A stretch of 26,038 bases of DNA from Euprymna scolopes (GCA_024364805.1 CM044487.1:113250553-113276590), one strand, 5' to 3'. Numbered from the stretch's first letter, positions 11,141 through 20,618 are shown. The notes: a model not told the origin generated them from the letters alone. Numbers and translations: made by a program.

Positions 11141-11990
11141 TCTTGAATCATCTTTGCAGTAGAGGGGGCAGTAGTTGAAATCTTTATTGACATAAATATA
11201 TGAACAATAATTAGGGTTCTCCATTATAAGTGACATAGGGCCCCACCTCCATTGGTGGGAATAAGCAATGTAACCCATAACCTCCCCTCTTCCCATGGTG
11301 GGTTATCATTGTTACTTGTGGCGGTGGTAGTGGCGGTGGTGGTGGTGTTTGGTCTGTTGTTGGGTCACCATCATCATTGCCACTTATGCGGTGGCATGCT
11401 AACCGACTCGACATGTACAACTGGTGGGATGTTGCCATTGCCATCCTGCTTTGAAACCCCCAGTGAAGTGTGAGATGGGGGATCGCTCATAGACCACTTG
11501 ATTTCAGGCTGAGGGTGTCATACTTATAGAGCAACCACCATACTGTGATCTATTGAGACTAAGCCCTCAACCGACCTGATTCGTACTCAGTGAGGGATGA
11601 CCGTCCGCCCGTCTATCCGTCAGTCCGTCTGTCCTTGGCAAATGGCTAAAGAGATCTGTTAGAACATCCATTTGGTTTTTCAAGGCTCATTCTTGCAAAA
11701 GGTTATCATCTGCCCACTCTCTCATTAACACTTTTATACAGCCTAACATCACAAGTGCATTTACGAAGTTTTATCACAGTACAAACATAAAGGCTTAGTG
11801 CATAAAATCAACAGTAGTTTGAATAAGATAAGAGTATGCTGAAAATGAATGTTTCCATTTAGAGCACAAGCGAACCATGATACTTGACTTTTGAGTTTTA
11901 AACTTTAATGCAAGCCATTATATAAAAATAATTTTATAAAATAAACAGTAGTAAACTACAATGTAATGTGGAGGAAGTCACTGCAGAGAG
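11141..11990. other. Spacer with GGT/GTG repeat and pyrimidine-rich CCGTCTGTC stretch
   Basis: An imperfect (GGT)n microsatellite lies at about 11319-11348, within a GC-richer patch at 11230-11480. Related words face each other: CCACCTCCATTGGTGGG near 11242 and CCCATGGTGGG near 11292. A CCGTCCGCCCGTCTATCCGT stretch follows near 11602. The open frames here are repeat-derived, and no protein family is recognised. Confidence 0.4.
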
Positions 11991-12300
11991 GTATATGAAT
12001 CCTCGTGGATCCCCGACTAGAGCAGGCTCAGGCAATCAATCGATTTGATTTTAAAAAATGGGAGATTTCACGAATTTGGAAACGTTAAACATTCGTGGAG
12101 CCTAATTCAATTACGGGCACCGTCGGGTCTCGCTGCGAGTGAGATTTAAAAGTTGAATTTAGACAGAGAAAAATTATGATTATCTCCCTTGTTTAAATGT
12201 AATATTTAACTCTTCTGCTTCTGAAGGAGTAAAAACCATTCTGTCACAGATGTTATGATGGCTGTTCACGACTCACTTCGTTTGTAAGCAAATTATTCAA
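11991..12300. other. CpG-containing, GC-richer patch of unknown role
   Basis: Compared with its flanks this patch is richer in G/C and CpG (for example CACCGTCGGGTCTCGCTGCG near 12119). An ATG at 12258 is followed after 26 bases by GTAAGC, which could be a donor site, but there is no independent support for a first exon. A promoter or 5' UTR of a host gene is possible; a decayed repeat is equally possible. Confidence 0.25.
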
Positions 12301-12951
12301 CAACTTTTAAGCTTCTTTATTAGTTTTGTTTTTATTACCATTTTAGTTTAACAAACGTGTTATTGCTTTTAATATTTCTACTTTATGCAAGAATTCTATT
12401 TAAATGTATATATATATATTTAAATAGATGCTTGTTTATCTTGGTAAATGAATGATTCATGACGTGGTCAAAAAAAAAAAAAAAAAAAAAAAAAAGGCGG
12501 TGTATTCGTTTCTTTTTCCCTCTGCATTTTTTTTTTTTTTTCGTGAACAATTAATTCATAATTTATGTAATCTCGTCAATTAAATAATCCCCTATTTTGT
12601 ACATCAATGAAGCCTTAAACTATGAGTATGGATAAGTAGAAATGTTAACGCTGTTATTTTAAAGTTCTAGCAGTGGTGGTGACTCTGGTGGGCCGGTGGG
12701 GTTTCACTTTTTTTCCTGATTTTATTATTATTTTTTTCTCCTTAATTTTCTGCAATCTAACGATTTTTTTTTTTTAACAAATGACAGTGTTTATATAGAC
12801 CAGTCCCCACGGCTGCCTATCTTGGCTCGGTAAAATGTAGTTAACGAATTACGCCAATCGGGGGAGAACATTCAACACGAAATTAAACTCTGGTTCCTAA
12901 AACCGAAATCAAAACACTTTATTTATTTACATATTTTTATTTTATTTTACA

Positions 12952-12953
<2 letters not shown>
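12301..12953. other. AT-rich spacer with A- and T-runs
   Basis: It contains an A-run at 12470-12495 and a T-run at 12528-12541. There is a modestly GC-richer patch with a CCAAT word near 12855. No gene is seen. Confidence 0.35.
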
Positions 12954-13029
<76 letters not shown>

Positions 13030-13030
13030 T
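12954..13030. repeat. (AT)n microsatellite
   Basis: An almost pure AT dinucleotide run of about 75 bp, with one phase switch near 13020. Confidence 0.97.
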
Positions 13031-13254
13031 TGTATTTATTATTGTTATAAAGTGTCGCTACTCGATCGATTCATTTTCTTGGGTAACAAGTGTTGCAAGA
13101 TATTTTTAACGTTGATTTTCAAACTTTATCGTTCTATTAAGTTTTTTTGTTTTTTAATCTTTTTATTTACTAATTGAAGAAATACTAATTAGTTTAGAAA
13201 TCTGCAGTTTTTAGTACATTTTTTTCCATTCAGCATGATGGAAATGTATCTAAT

Positions 13255-13876
13255 GAAATTTCGGATTTGTATTACTAACTGTGCTGTCTGTACACATAGA
13301 TTCGGAAAAGTTGTCAAAAACAAATATATAACAAATAAATGTTATCAAAGGCAAGATAAGTTACTTTTCTACCTAACTGGATATGTTTTTAGTGTTTTTA
13401 TTTAATGTAACATGTTTATTCAGCTCGAAAAACACAGTGTTTACCGATGTATTGGAAAGTTGAAAATGGCGCCCGACTCTCTCTTTCACACGGTAAGTTT
13501 GGGAAAAGGAGTTAAAAATAAAAACTAGACAAAATGCTGTTAGAAACTCACTTTGTATATGTTATCGTGACATAGGGCCTATATATTCGGTGGGTTTTTA
13601 ACAGTATTTTGTCTAGTTTTTATTTTTAATTCCTTTTCTCAAACTTACCGTGTCAAAGAGAGAGTCAGCTGCCATTTTTAACTTTCCAAATACATCGGTA
13701 AACACTGTATGTTTTTCGAGCTGAATAAACATGTTACATTAAATGAAAACACTAAAAACTATCCAGTTAGGTAGAAAATGAACTTATCTTGCCTTTGATA
13801 ACATTTATTTGTTATATATTTGTTTTTTGACAACTTTTTCGAATTTATATGTACAGTAATACAAACCCGAAATTTC
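13255..13876. repeat. 622-bp imperfect palindrome (long inverted repeat)
   Basis: The left arm (13255-13549) and right arm (13592-13876) are reverse complements with scattered substitutions and small indels, separated by a 42-bp spacer (13550-13591). The outer ends read GAAATTTCGG and CCGAAATTTC. The left arm has about a dozen extra bases near 13275. Because the arms have diverged, this is a real old palindrome and not an assembly fold-back. I saw no clear target duplication. Each arm contains an ATG, nine codons and a GTAAGT donor-like site in mirror image (13466-13492 and 13675-13649). A palindromic non-autonomous DNA element, or an inverted duplication of a host segment, would both fit. 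Confidence 0.85.
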
Positions 13877-14149
13877 TGAGGTTAAAATTGTCTAAATGGG
13901 AAACTTTTTACGGTTGAATTAGCCGGATTAATTTTAACCCCCTAATATTTTTATCATGAATTATAAACTGGTTTTTGAAGGTCAACAACACAAGCTGAAT
14001 ACATAATTTCTGTGTTAATAAAATTGAAATACCATTTTTCCTGTATGCATTTCTCGTACCAACAAAATTTTGATAATTGCACTTTTTGATTTACTGTTGT
14101 GTCAATCGAATATGTGGAGGGGGGGGGCAACAGCGTAGTAAAAAAAAAA
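13877..14149. other. AT-rich spacer ending in G- and A-runs
   Basis: No gene is seen. A run of eight or nine G lies near 14119 and an A-run at 14140-14149 leads into the gap. Confidence 0.4.
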
Positions 14150-14480
14150 NNNNNNNNNNNNNNNNNNNNNNNNNNNNNNNNNNNNNNNNNNNNNNNNNNN
14201 NNNNNNNNNNNNNNNNNNNNNNNNNNNNNNNNNNNNNNNNNNNNNNNNNNNNNNNNNNNNNNNNNNNNNNNNNNNNNNNNNNNNNNNNNNNNNNNNNNNN
14301 NNNNNNNNNNNNNNNNNNNNNNNNNNNNNNNNNNNNNNNNNNNNNNNNNNNNNNNNNNNNNNNNNNNNNNNNNNNNNNNNNNNNNNNNNNNNNNNNNNNN
14401 NNNNNNNNNNNNNNNNNNNNNNNNNNNNNNNNNNNNNNNNNNNNNNNNNNNNNNNNNNNNNNNNNNNNNNNNNNNNNNNN
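14150..14480. other. Assembly gap (331 N)
   Basis: The sequence is N throughout, with A-runs on both sides (14140-14149 and 14481-14497). The missing DNA probably includes or follows a homopolymer the assembler could not cross. Any open frame spanning it is meaningless. Confidence 0.99.
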
Positions 14481-14497
14481 AAAAAAAAAAAAAAAAA

Positions 14498-14840
14498 CGA
14501 AAATGATTTCCTGATTATGCTAGGTAGGTAAGCTAGTTCTTAATATTGTAGATGGCCAGTGTTTGTTGTGTGCTTTTTACTAGTTCGCTTGTCAGGATTA
14601 TTGCATGAATTTTTCCTTAATCTTTTCTCTTAATCTTTACCGTTAGCTTCATCGACGCAGTACGCACAAGGATGTTATCTTACTTTTTAAGCTAGTTGTA
14701 TCTCTACTAGGTAAATTTTGAGGACAGAATTATTCTTTTTGTTTACATATTTTTAGTTGAATGTTTATATTTTTTTATCACATGAAAGAAAAATGTTTCG
14801 CATATACATACTTTCAATCCATATTATTTTATTCTTTCAA
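14498..14840. other. AT-rich spacer
   Basis: No gene or repeat match is seen in this stretch. Confidence 0.35.
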
Positions 14841-15110
14841 TTACTGTTCTCATCTTGAGTGTTATTTTCACGATGTTCTTGTCGATGTAACCTCCGACCT
14901 TCTTCAGGTGTATCTTGCCAAAATCTACATGGAATTTTGAACAGAACCCTTCATTTAATCAGCCATAGTTGTGTAAAAGTTGCAAGTAATTTGTAATTGT
15001 ATTTTGAGTATCGCCCACACTCAGGATTGAACTTTCAGCCTTCAAAAGTGTAAATTTTACAACTGAATTTTTACGAAATACTTTATCCACTAGGCCATGG
15101 GTCATTATGC
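14841..15110 (-). repeat. tRNA-headed SINE, family A, copy 1 (minus)
   Basis: Read on the minus strand it starts at about 15110 with GACCCATGGCCTAGTGGATA, a tRNA-like A box. It then has a degraded B-box region (GTTCAATCCTGAGTG near 15025), and ends with a tRNA-unrelated body and the tail ACACTCAAGATGAGAACAGT (about 14862-14843). It shares all of this in order with 18675-18996. tRNA-derived SINEs are copied by LINE machinery from RNA polymerase III transcripts. Its 5' end abuts the head of an opposite-facing partial copy. Confidence 0.75.
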
Positions 15111-15180
15111 AATGACCTATGGTGCAGTGGATAGAGTACAAATAATAAAAATAATCAATCCTGATCTCAAATTCAGAAAC
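15111..15180 (+). repeat. Partial SINE, family A, head joined to tail (plus)
   Basis: The segment GACCTATGGTGCAGTGGATA is the same tRNA-like head as copy 1 but facing the other way, so 15079-15138 is an imperfect palindrome of two heads placed 5' to 5'. It continues directly into CAAATAATAAAAATAATCAA, then TCCTGATCTC. That tail also follows the full copy at 22121-22160, so the body is missing. Confidence 0.6.
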
Positions 15181-15629
15181 ACATTTTTAATGTCTAATAT
15201 TAACATCAACCACACACATGCAGCAAAAATAAAAATGGAGAATAAAGATGAAATTTTTCAAAGGTGTAGTTCACAATTATTACCCTTTATTGGGGTGGTA
15301 GTATTTCACTTAGGCTGGTATCAAATTGTTGTATGAATTTGATTTAAAACATTTGGGATATTTTAAGTAGGGTAATCCATAGTGTAAATGTGGTATTGTG
15401 GTGATTGCTGAAGTGAAATTGTTGGACAAATGAAATAGTGCTTTTTATTTATTTATTTTTTTTTTTTTTCTTATTTTGTTCTAGATGTGGATGGGGAATT
15501 TTTTATTTATTAAATGATGCTATTATAGGTGTTACCATCTTGCTTGCCGCTTCTAAAACTATGGCAATATAAAATGTTCTTTTTATTTGTTGTTGTTTTT
15601 TTTTTTAATTTTCTTATTGAGGAATTCTG
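15181..15629. other. AT-rich spacer
   Basis: No gene is recognised. T-runs lie at about 15458-15470 and 15597-15606. Confidence 0.35.
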
Positions 15630-16185
15630 ATATTCACCCATTATCTCATACATTCTAGCTGAGAAATCTTTTTAAGATTCTAACTGCCCCTTTAAGTGCA
15701 ATTATTTGTATTTCTCTTACACTTGGTTCACTGATGCCAGATAGTTTTAAAAAATTCTTTTTCATTAGTATAGTTGCTCTTATACTTACTGGAATGATAG
15801 AGATCCTCCTAAGATTTCAGCTTCTTTTCCTGTTATACATAAGACATTGATATCTTTTCCCTCTCAGCTCTGTTTAAGTCTGCACCATTGGGGGCACTAA
15901 CTTCTAAGGTTGTTTCATGCTCCTACTTGTCCTATATCATTATGTCAGGTTTAATAGCTCCATTTTCTAGGTAGGTAGCTGTAGGAATTGTATAGTCAGT
16001 GGATGGCGTATGACTTATTTCCAACTGTTTTTTATGGTATATTTTCTGAGGATTTGCAGCTGCATTCAATATTCAACTTGGTAAACGTTACCTTATGCTA
16101 CAACAGAACACCGACCACTCTAATTTGTTTTTTTAGAGGTATTCGAGGTCGCTGACAACGAATCTGATAATCAAACCCACCGCAA

Positions 16186-16247
16186 ATTTATCGTTTGCAT
16201 GGTATGAACCCCTAGACCTTGGGATTATTTTGTGCCATTTCACCGCC
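16186..16247 (-). other. tRNA-like segment in left arm of foldback element
   Basis: On the minus strand: A-box-like AAGGTCTAGGGGTTC, then a perfect 5-bp stem GCAAA/TTTGC enclosing the 7-base loop CGATAAA, then GGTGGGTTTGATTATC resembling the T arm and B box. This has cloverleaf order but is too decayed to be a working tRNA gene. Confidence 0.5.
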
Positions 16248-16471
16248 TTCCGTAGTGTTCTTACATCATACATTCGTGTGCAAACAGGCGTAGTGAAGTG
16301 TCTTATCACATCGCATAAGAATCTTTCAAATAAGAAAGTTTAAAAAAAAAAAAAAAAAAATGTTAAAGATTCCTACGCGATGTGATAAGACACACCACTA
16401 TGCCCGTTCGCATGCGAACGTATCGTGTAAGAAAAACACTACCAAAGTCGGTGAAATGGCACAAAATAGTC

Positions 16472-16532
16472 ACATGGTCTAGGGGTTCATACCATGCAAA
16501 CGGTACATTTCCAGCAGGTTTGATTATCAAAT
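16472..16532 (+). other. tRNA-like segment in right arm of foldback element
   Basis: Mirror partner of the left-arm segment: ATGGTCTAGGGGTTCATACC followed, after a spacer of tRNA-like length, by GCAGGTTTGATTATC. The anticodon-stem pairing is weaker than in the left arm. It faces away from its partner across the palindrome. Confidence 0.45.
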
Positions 16533-16895
16533 TCGCTATCAGTGACCTTGAAAACCTTTTAAAAAAAAAAACAACAGAGTGGTCAGTGTTCTGTTGTAGC
16601 GTAAGGTAACATTTACCTTCGACTTTTACAGATCATCCAGTGGAGATATTTATACACTCCATTGTGTAGCATTGTATAATAGCCATCTCAAATTATCTAC
16701 TTTTGTATGGCAGAATCTGCACTTGTTGTTCTTTGGACATGAATATTTGTTGAGAATAATATTTATAGATTTTTCACAATTCTTATATCTCCAAAATTTG
16801 TTATAGTAAATATATTATTGGCATACAAAAAATGGGAGTGGCAGGATATAATATATATATATACATATATCTCTGTCTCTTTGTTAAAAGAATTT

Positions 16896-16965
16896 GTAAG
16901 GTTTTGGAGATAGATCTCAATAAACTATTAGTAAGGTTTTGGAGATAGATATTCATAAACTATAT
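16896..16965. repeat. 35-bp tandem duplication
   Basis: Two adjacent units (16896-16930 and 16931-16965) both start GTAAGGTTTTGGAGATAGAT and end in ATAAACTAT. They differ at a few bases. Confidence 0.88.
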
Positions 16966-17573
16966 TACTCAGTGAACTTAGTTATGTATGTTGCATTTTG
17001 ATTAAAGGAGTTAAAATATAATTGTGGTTTGGTTGTTTTGTTTTATAATATATCAACCCTTTTCAGGTTATTTAATCTTGAATTCAGTCATTTTGGTAAA
17101 AGTTTTTATGCCTTTCTTTATATCTTCAAATATTTATCCATCATGTTCGGTTTGATTTATAGAGGAAAATTTTTGTTTTTGGCTTTACAAAACCTGATTG
17201 AGTTTTGCAAAGGAAAAAACAATATCAATATTTGGTGCATTTTAGGTCTGGAATGCCAGTATCTTCAGACAGCCTGATCTGTTAGCATGAGAGATAATTG
17301 TGGAGTTTTTGTTAGCACTTCATATCCACAAAAACTGTTAATTATAATTATTATTCATAATTTAAAAATTAACAAAAATGTTCATCCTTTACCACCAGAA
17401 TTTTTTATGCAATTATTACAAATTTTTTAATCATTAAACCCACACGTGATGGAAGTTAGCATGCAACTGATGCACAAACATAAACAAATTTCTCATCCAC
17501 TTATTGAACCATGCATAGACCTCTACTTTGATTGAAGACCAGTTGGGTTGACAAGCCAGAAGAGTAAGAAATA

Positions 17574-17605
<32 letters not shown>

Positions 17606-17958
17606 GTGAAAGGTGACTTGAAAGTACAATTTGGTGGTAACGAGTTAATGTAGGGTTCAGAGCTTGGAGCAGGCAGATGCATTGATTCCTGGAAAAATGC
17701 TGGGCATGACTCAAAAGATATAAAAACTTAAATTTTATCGCAATTTATTTAAATTTGTTACTTTGCTTATTTGCTTACATTTCTCCCATTTAATCTATCT
17801 TTGCTCATAGTCCCCCTCCCCATTATATGTTACGAAATGTAAAGAATAAAAAAAAAATCTGGTGTTATAGGCTGGGTGCAAAAAGACATGGTTTGTCATT
17901 CAATTCCAGGCAGTACTGTGTCTTCTTGCATCATTAAACATAGATATCTTCATCTTAC
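16966..17958. other. AT-rich, possibly intronic sequence
   Basis: No supported exon. A T-run lies at 17580-17605. An open frame on the minus strand near 17440-17580 has no convincing splice sites or family. If the exon at 17959-18308 is real, this stretch would be its downstream intron. Confidence 0.35.
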
Positions 17959-18308
17959 GCCAGTCTCCAGTAAACACATTATAGTGATTTCTGTCAACGT
18001 TAATAATACATAATATTCTTCTAGTTGTGTGAAGGCAATATTTGGGTTTTTAACAAAATGTGAACAAAATCTGTCTGAAATATGAACTTTAAAGGTACTT
18101 ATTAAACCTGTCCTCATTTTGAGTAAAAGTAATTGACTTTCTGTGAATTGGCCTTTTTCCAACCTTTGTGTAATTTTGTAAGAATGATTTTTTTCGCTTG
18201 TATTCAGCCATCCATCAAGTTGGCAGAATTCCATAAAAATGACTCGATTGTTAAATTCTACTTTATAGATGATTGTCCAGATAACTTCATATTGATTTGG
18301 GATCCTTT
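17959..18308 (-). CDS. Candidate internal exon of an unidentified host gene
   Basis: An open minus-strand stretch of 350 bp encodes about 116 residues, beginning RIPNQYEVIWTIIYKVEFNN and ending IAFTQLEEYYVLLTLTEITI, then MCLLETG. Directly upstream (18309 and above) is a long pyrimidine tract ending in CTTTCAG, a strong splice acceptor. Directly downstream is GTAAGATG, a good donor. The exon would enter after one base of a codon and leave at a codon boundary. Composition is mixed hydrophobic and charged, like a folded domain, unlike the poly-Lys or poly-Phe frames common here. I do not recognise the family. No sister exon was found in the window. It could still be an unrecognised element fragment, but no matching repeat is present. 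Confidence 0.55.
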
Positions 18309-18674
18309 CTGAAAGAAAAAAAAAGAAAAAAAATAATTTTATCATTGAATATGTATTTTTTGCGCAGAATTATAAAAACAACACATTTATTGTGTGTATA
18401 TATATATAATTTTTTTTTTTAAAATATGATTAGCTATACCTACCATCTTTGTACTTGAATATTTTTCTTTTAACTATCATTGGTAAAAAAAAAAAAATAT
18501 TTAAATGCTTACTTCTTTATAAAGAAATTGAAATGCATTCTGATGAATTTAATTTCATAAAATTCTTTTTTAAAATCAGATTTAAAAAAATTTATTTTAT
18601 TGAATTTTTTAATTAATATAAAAAAATAAATCCAATGTGTAAAGGTTATGCTAAGAGAAGTGTTGTGTTTTTGA
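18309..18674. other. AT-rich sequence, possible upstream intron
   Basis: It begins with the pyrimidine tract serving the candidate exon acceptor. The rest is A/T runs and a short TA repeat near 18399. No gene is seen. Confidence 0.35.
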
Positions 18675-18996
18675 AATTTTGAGATAAGGATTGATAATTC
18701 GTATCACTTGAATTATTCTGATTTGAGCATTATTTACACAATGCTTTAGTCAATGTAACCTCCTGCCTTCTTTGGGTGCATCTTGTTGAACTCTGGAATC
18801 TGCACAGAATTTTGGCCGGAACCCTTTTTTAATCCACAAGGGTTGCATTCCATCAGCTGATGACTGTAGAAGTCTTGAGTAATTCGCAGTTATATTTTGA
18901 GTATCACCCACACTGAGGATTGAACAGTCAACTTCCAGAAGAGTGTAATTTACAAGTAAATTTCACCAAGTACATTATCCACTATGCCACGGGTCC
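18675..18996 (-). repeat. tRNA-headed SINE, family A, copy 2 (minus)
   Basis: The minus-strand head GGACCCGTGGCATAGTGGAT starts at 18996 and is a clear A box (TGGCATAGTGG). A B-box-like TGTTCAATCCTCAGTG follows near 18927, then the body shared with copy 1 (ACCCACACTGAGGATTGAAC on the plus strand). The tail ends with ATTATCAATCCTTATCTC near 18702-18683. This is the best-preserved head of the family in the window. Confidence 0.8.
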
Positions 18997-19105
18997 TGGT
19001 GGACAATTCTCGTATGACTTTTAGGAGCCTTAAACTTATTTTTGCTTTTAAATGTACAATTTTACTATTTATCACTGCTGATTCTTAATCCAGAAATATT
19101 GGAGA

Positions 19106-19192
19106 GTTCAACAAGATACACCTGCAGAAGGTCAGAGGTTACATCAACTGAAACGTTGTGCAAATAACACTCAAGATGAGAACAGTAGTCCT
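19106..19192 (+). repeat. SINE family A 3' tail fragment, copy 3 (plus)
   Basis: ACAAGATACACCTGCAGAAG to AAGATGAGAACAGTAGTCC is the reverse complement of the tail part of copy 1 (about 14845-14920). The head is absent. It lies about 110 bp from the head of copy 2 in the opposite direction, so the two form a partial inverted pair. Confidence 0.75.
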
Positions 19193-19504
19193 AAGGGAAG
19201 TGGTTTTACAATTAATAGAGAGAAAATAGCTTCAATTTCATATTCTGCTGCAAAGAAAGTTGTCTCTCCCTCTACCAGGATAGTGAACTTTTTACACCTG
19301 CCAATATCCTACACTGCTATAAAGTCTCTATTCACCCATGCATGTAGTATTCTTATCATATCTGGACTGGTGCACCAACCACTAGTCTCTCTCTCTCTCT
19401 CTCTCTCTCTCGGACAGGGTACAAAAAGAGTCTCTAACCTAATAAATCTTGCACTGCTCCAGTGAAGTGATAATGGTTGAAATTAAATGTTTAAAAAAAA
19501 TAGG
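19193..19504. other. Spacer with (CT)n microsatellite
   Basis: A pure CT run lies at 19386-19411. No gene is seen. Confidence 0.6.
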
Positions 19505-19760
19505 TGATTAAACGAACGTCAACATATGGTCTTCTAAGTCAAATGTCACACCATAGTAGTAGAGAAATGAAATCACAGCGTGAATTTTGTAACATAAGTC
19601 ACTGAAATTAAAGATACAGACGACCTTGTTTCGTAAATCGGAGATATTATAATCTAGGAAGTATATAAAAAGTTGTAAGAAACAGAGAGCCCCTCCTCCT
19701 CCAAAAGCCTTTGGTGAACATACAAAAAATACACACACACTTTCGCTTTTATATTATAGG
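19505..19760 (+). repeat. CCCGGC-head repeat family, tail of a first copy
   Basis: The last roughly 90 bp (AAGTATATAAAAAGTTGTAAG, then CCTCCAAAAGCCT, GAACATACAAAAAATACACA and CTTTTATATTATAG) match in order the tail at about 20535-20625 (GGGTATATAAGTTCTAAG, AACAAGCCTTTC, GGACATACAAAAACT, TTTTGCCTTATATAT). It abuts the head of the next copy at 19761, giving a tail-to-head junction. Confidence 0.6.
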
Positions 19761-20618
19761 CTAGCGGGGGTACCTGGCGTTGCCCGGGTGTTTGTAGGTG
19801 TGGAGGCAGGGGAGGGATAAAGCAGAACAAAAAGGAAACTTAACCCTGTTTAAATTTAAAAAAAAAAAAAAAAAAAAACGGTATTAAATTTCTATAAAAC
19901 ATAAAACAAAAAAGCAATTTTTAAAAATGGAAGAAAAAATCTTTTGTAGGTGTAAAAGAAAAAATAAAGGGGGTTAGTGGCAGGTAGGCTCTAACCCGGA
20001 GCCTTGAGGCCAATAGGCTGACGACATACACCTGCGCTACAGCAACGGAAGCAATGTAAGACGTTTAATTTGGGTATTAAAAAGTGAATGAGTTCAAATT
20101 GAGGTCAAACATCACACTATTCCGCAGTTAACAATTTCTGCGAGACAGTTTTTAAGTGCGTGTTTAATGAAGTCAAATCCGCACTTAATTTTACTGATAG
20201 TTCTTTTGAATTTGTTTTTTTTTTTACCCAACTTTGTCTGGTTTTGTTTCCCCAATGTGTTGGAGAAACCAGCTCCCCCGTTTATTAAGGGAGTGTCCAA
20301 ATGAAAGCAATTGTCTGATATGATGATTAAAACTGACATCGACTAAACGTATATTGCTTTCTGGATGCTACCAGCCCGTAGGCCGAAAACAGCGCCTTAG
20401 TTTCACCAGTTTCGCTTTTATTCGAAAAGGCCGAATCAACACAAGAGGGGCCGAAATATCAAGAATTGTATAAAACTCGATGTAAATAAATCTAGCTGCG
20501 ACACGCGTTCGCAATTCATACATATGATCTACAGGGTATATAAGTTCTAAGCGATGGTAACCCCCTCCCCCCAGAACAAGCCTTTCTTGGACATACAAAA
20601 ACTTGCGCGTGCGTTTTG

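Larger units (their letters stand above)
16080..16617. mobile_element. 538-bp foldback DNA element with tRNA-like boxes in both arms
   Basis: The two arms are reverse complements across nearly their whole length (about 16080-16335 and 16365-16617), joined by a short A-rich loop (16342-16360). The outer 42 bases of each arm differ at three positions, all of the CpG/TpG type. It is flanked by an 8-bp duplication, TTCAACTT at 16072-16079 and TTCGACTT at 16618-16625. The homologous LINE fragment at 20664-21160 has a single TTCAACTT (complement at 20702-20709) and no insert, proving the insertion. Ends begin GGTAAA. An 8-bp duplication fits hAT, Merlin or P superfamilies, but the ends are not typical hAT. 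Each arm carries a tRNA-like A box (GGTCTAGGGGTTCATACC) and a B-box-like GGTTTGATTATC. There is no transposase, so it is non-autonomous. Confidence 0.85.
15630..16750 (-). mobile_element. LINE C-terminal fragment, copy 1, split by a foldback element
   Basis: On the minus strand this encodes a decayed C-terminal region of a non-LTR retrotransposon polyprotein: the TATYLENGAIKPDIMI segment near 15960-15925, then EREKIS, then a C-terminal IQIIALKGAVRILKRFLS stretch near 15710-15650. The wording matches the ends of many metazoan LINE ORFs (PDI...D...IDVAVP...KY.DL...ILRK.LS), whose PD-type motif suggests a nuclease fold. Several stops and frame changes are present. The segment is interrupted at 16080-16617 by a 538-bp insertion. 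Its upstream (N-terminal) part resumes at 16618 with a stretch matching 20664-20700 of the second copy. The upper limit near 16750 is approximate. Confidence 0.68.

Noticed and set aside
14077-14514. Long open frames crossing 14150-14480
   Set aside because: They run through N and poly-A, so the translation is meaningless.
15097-15336. 79-residue plus-strand open frame
   Set aside because: It begins inside the SINE head palindrome and runs through its tail; no protein resemblance.
17029-17277. 82-residue plus-strand open frame with a TTTTCAG in front
   Set aside because: Phe/Leu/Tyr-rich low-complexity translation of AT-rich DNA, no family resemblance, and no matching donor.
17434-17682. 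Minus-strand frame containing KVEVYAWFNKWM as a further exon of the orphan gene
   Set aside because: It includes a poly-Lys run from poly-T, lacks a clean acceptor, and has no second line of support.
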